This document shows positions 5,466 through 6,251 of a DNA stretch of 6,251 nt, in pieces. The notes under the pieces were generated by a model. That model saw nothing but the letters and a program-made list of their open reading frames with translations, was not told the DNA's origin and made no database searches. The position numbers and the translations under genes were made by a program. This stretch comes from Clostridiales bacterium (GTDB lineage: Bacteria; Bacillota; Clostridia; Saccharofermentanales; Saccharofermentanaceae), in the NCBI GenBank assembly GCA_017612755.1, contig JAGAFH010000098.1:1-6251 (forward strand), read 5' to 3'. Positions within the stretch are counted from its first letter, which is position 1. Each line of letters opens with the position of its first letter.

Positions 5466-6197
5466 ATGAATGTAGCTTTGATCTTTGCAGGCGGCACCGG
5501 AAAGAGGATGAAGTCGGGAAATACTCCCAAGCAGTTTCTGGAACTTAACGGAAAGCCCATAATCGTACATACGATAGAACATTTTGACAAGCACCCCCAG
5601 ATCGACGCTATAGTCGTGGTCTGTATCGAAGGATGGATAGATCACCTTAAGACCAAGCTTTCAGAGTTTGGCATCACAAAGGTGTCATCCATAGTTCCCG
5701 GAGGGACTACAGGCCAGGGATCCATCAGAAACGGTCTTTATGAGATCAGGGATAAGGTGGCTAAGGACCCTTCCGATACGGTCGTCCTTATCCATGACGG
5801 TGTAAGGCCTCTGATCAATGACAAGCTCATAAGCGACAATATCGAAAGCGTCAGGAAGAACGGCAATGCCATTACGGTTGTTCCCGCTATCGAGACCATA
5901 ATCGAGACTGATGATGAGGGCAATATCGCCAAGGTTGCTGACAGATCCGTGTGCAAGCTGGCAAGAGCTCCCCAGAGTTTTATCTTAAGCGACATCCTGG
6001 AGGCCCACAGAAAGTCCCTGGAGGAAGGGGCACAGGAGATGATCGACTCCGCCATGCTGATGCAGCACTACGGAACGGTCCTTCACACTGTCGAGGGCCC
6101 TGTGGAGAATATTAAGATCACCACGCCTATGGATTATTACGTCTTTAAGGCTATGGTGGAACTTCAGGAAGATATGAAAAAGGAAGGTGATCTCTGA
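5466..6197 (+). CDS. IspD/TarI family cytidylyltransferase, probably TarI-like (CDP-ribitol or related polyol)
   Basis: The 243-residue protein belongs to the IspD/TarI group, which joins CTP to a sugar-alcohol phosphate. Visible motifs are the nucleotide loop FAGGTGKRM (7-15), PKQFLELNGKP (21-31) with lysine 22, PGGTTGQGS (78-86), LIHDGVRP (108-115), APQSF (168-172), MIDSAM (192-197) and ENIKITTPMD (214-223) with lysine 217. The P-K-Q and N-I-K lysines correspond to the catalytic lysines of IspD. The NGKPI stretch, the GxTGQxS loop in place of the GGxxRxxSV of typical IspD, and the partner TagF-like gene favour a TarI-type role over isoprenoid synthesis; this is inference, and IspD activity is not excluded. 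ATG at 5466 has GGAG eight bases upstream. The gap from the previous gene is 34 bases with no terminator, and the next gene overlaps by one base (TGATG), so the three are likely co-transcribed. Confidence 0.88.
   Translation: MNVALIFAGGTGKRMKSGNTPKQFLELNGKPIIVHTIEHFDKHPQIDAIVVVCIEGWIDHLKTKLSEFGITKVSSIVPGGTTGQGSIRNGLYEIRDKVAKDPSDTVVLIHDGVRPLINDKLISDNIESVRKNGNAITVVPAIETIIETDDEGNIAKVADRSVCKLARAPQSFILSDILEAHRKSLEEGAQEMIDSAMLMQHYGTVLHTVEGPVENIKITTPMDYYVFKAMVELQEDMKKEGDL
6181..6187 (+). promoter_or_regulatory. Ribosome binding site of the next gene, inside the end of the cytidylyltransferase gene
   Basis: AGGAAGG lies nine bases before the ATG at 6197, within the last codons of the upstream gene. 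It is a strong site, so the short overlapping frame at the right edge is probably a real gene. Confidence 0.7.
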
Positions 6198-6251
6198 TGG
6201 GTTCCATTTTGCTGGAAGATCTTAAGGCTGTACCAGGATCTGAAGTCTACG
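6197..6251 (+). CDS. Start of a downstream gene in the operon (3' truncated)
   Basis: ATG at 6197 overlaps the preceding TGA by one base (TGATG) and is preceded by AGGAAGG at good spacing. Only 18 codons are in the window, beginning MGSILLEDLKAVPGSEVY, too few to identify the product. By position one would expect a partner in polyol-phosphate supply, such as a TarJ-like or short-chain dehydrogenase/epimerase-type reductase; some NAD-dependent epimerases of glycan clusters have a similar leader before their NAD-binding loop. That is a guess from context, not from motifs. Confidence 0.6.
   Translation, partial: MGSILLEDLKAVPGSEVY

Noticed and set aside
5738..6055. 105-codon - strand frame opposite the cytidylyltransferase gene
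   Set aside because: It is a shadow of a well-conserved gene, with serine/leucine-rich composition typical of antisense frames.
5466..6197. A housekeeping ispD of the isoprenoid pathway
   Set aside because: Not excluded by fold, but the partner gene and the loop sequence favour a TarI-like role, so the ispD symbol was not assigned.

Overview
The window looks like a piece of a Gram-positive, clostridial (Lachnospiraceae-type, for example rumen or gut) chromosome. This is inferred from GGAG/AAGGA-type ribosome sites, consensus sigma-A promoters, a TagB/TagF-type teichoic acid polymerase and GW..GKWYYF cell-wall-binding repeats. The species cannot be named from the sequence. Everything recognisable concerns the cell envelope; no RNA gene, CRISPR array, insertion sequence or prophage gene was seen.

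Layout: (1) From the left edge to 1181 on the + strand lies the 3' part of a secreted parallel beta-helix protein. It is built from 222-bp tandem units and ends in eight cell-wall-binding repeats. (2) From 4089 down to 1182 on the - strand is a two-gene unit: a DPM1-like GT2 glycosyltransferase with two C-terminal membrane helices, then, one base later, a 656-residue polytopic membrane protein resembling DUF6020 / GT-C glycosyltransferases. This unit converges on the beta-helix gene with no base between the two stop codons. (3) The 196-bp intergenic region 4090-4285 carries two divergent promoters, several inverted repeats and a hairpin. (4) From 4286 to the right edge on the + strand is an apparent operon: a TagB/TagF-like CDP-polyol polymerase, an IspD/TarI-like cytidylyltransferase, and the first 18 codons of a third gene overlapping by one base.

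How the genes may work together (inference): the rightward operon would activate a polyol phosphate with CTP and polymerise or transfer it to a wall polymer in the cytoplasm. The leftward pair would load a sugar onto a polyprenyl phosphate (GT2) and use it outside the membrane (GT-C-like protein), a layout known from teichoic acid glycosylation systems such as CsbB/YfhO. The beta-helix protein would be a surface protein held by its C-terminal repeats, possibly on such a polymer. The third component of classical systems, a GtcA-type flippase, is not in the window.
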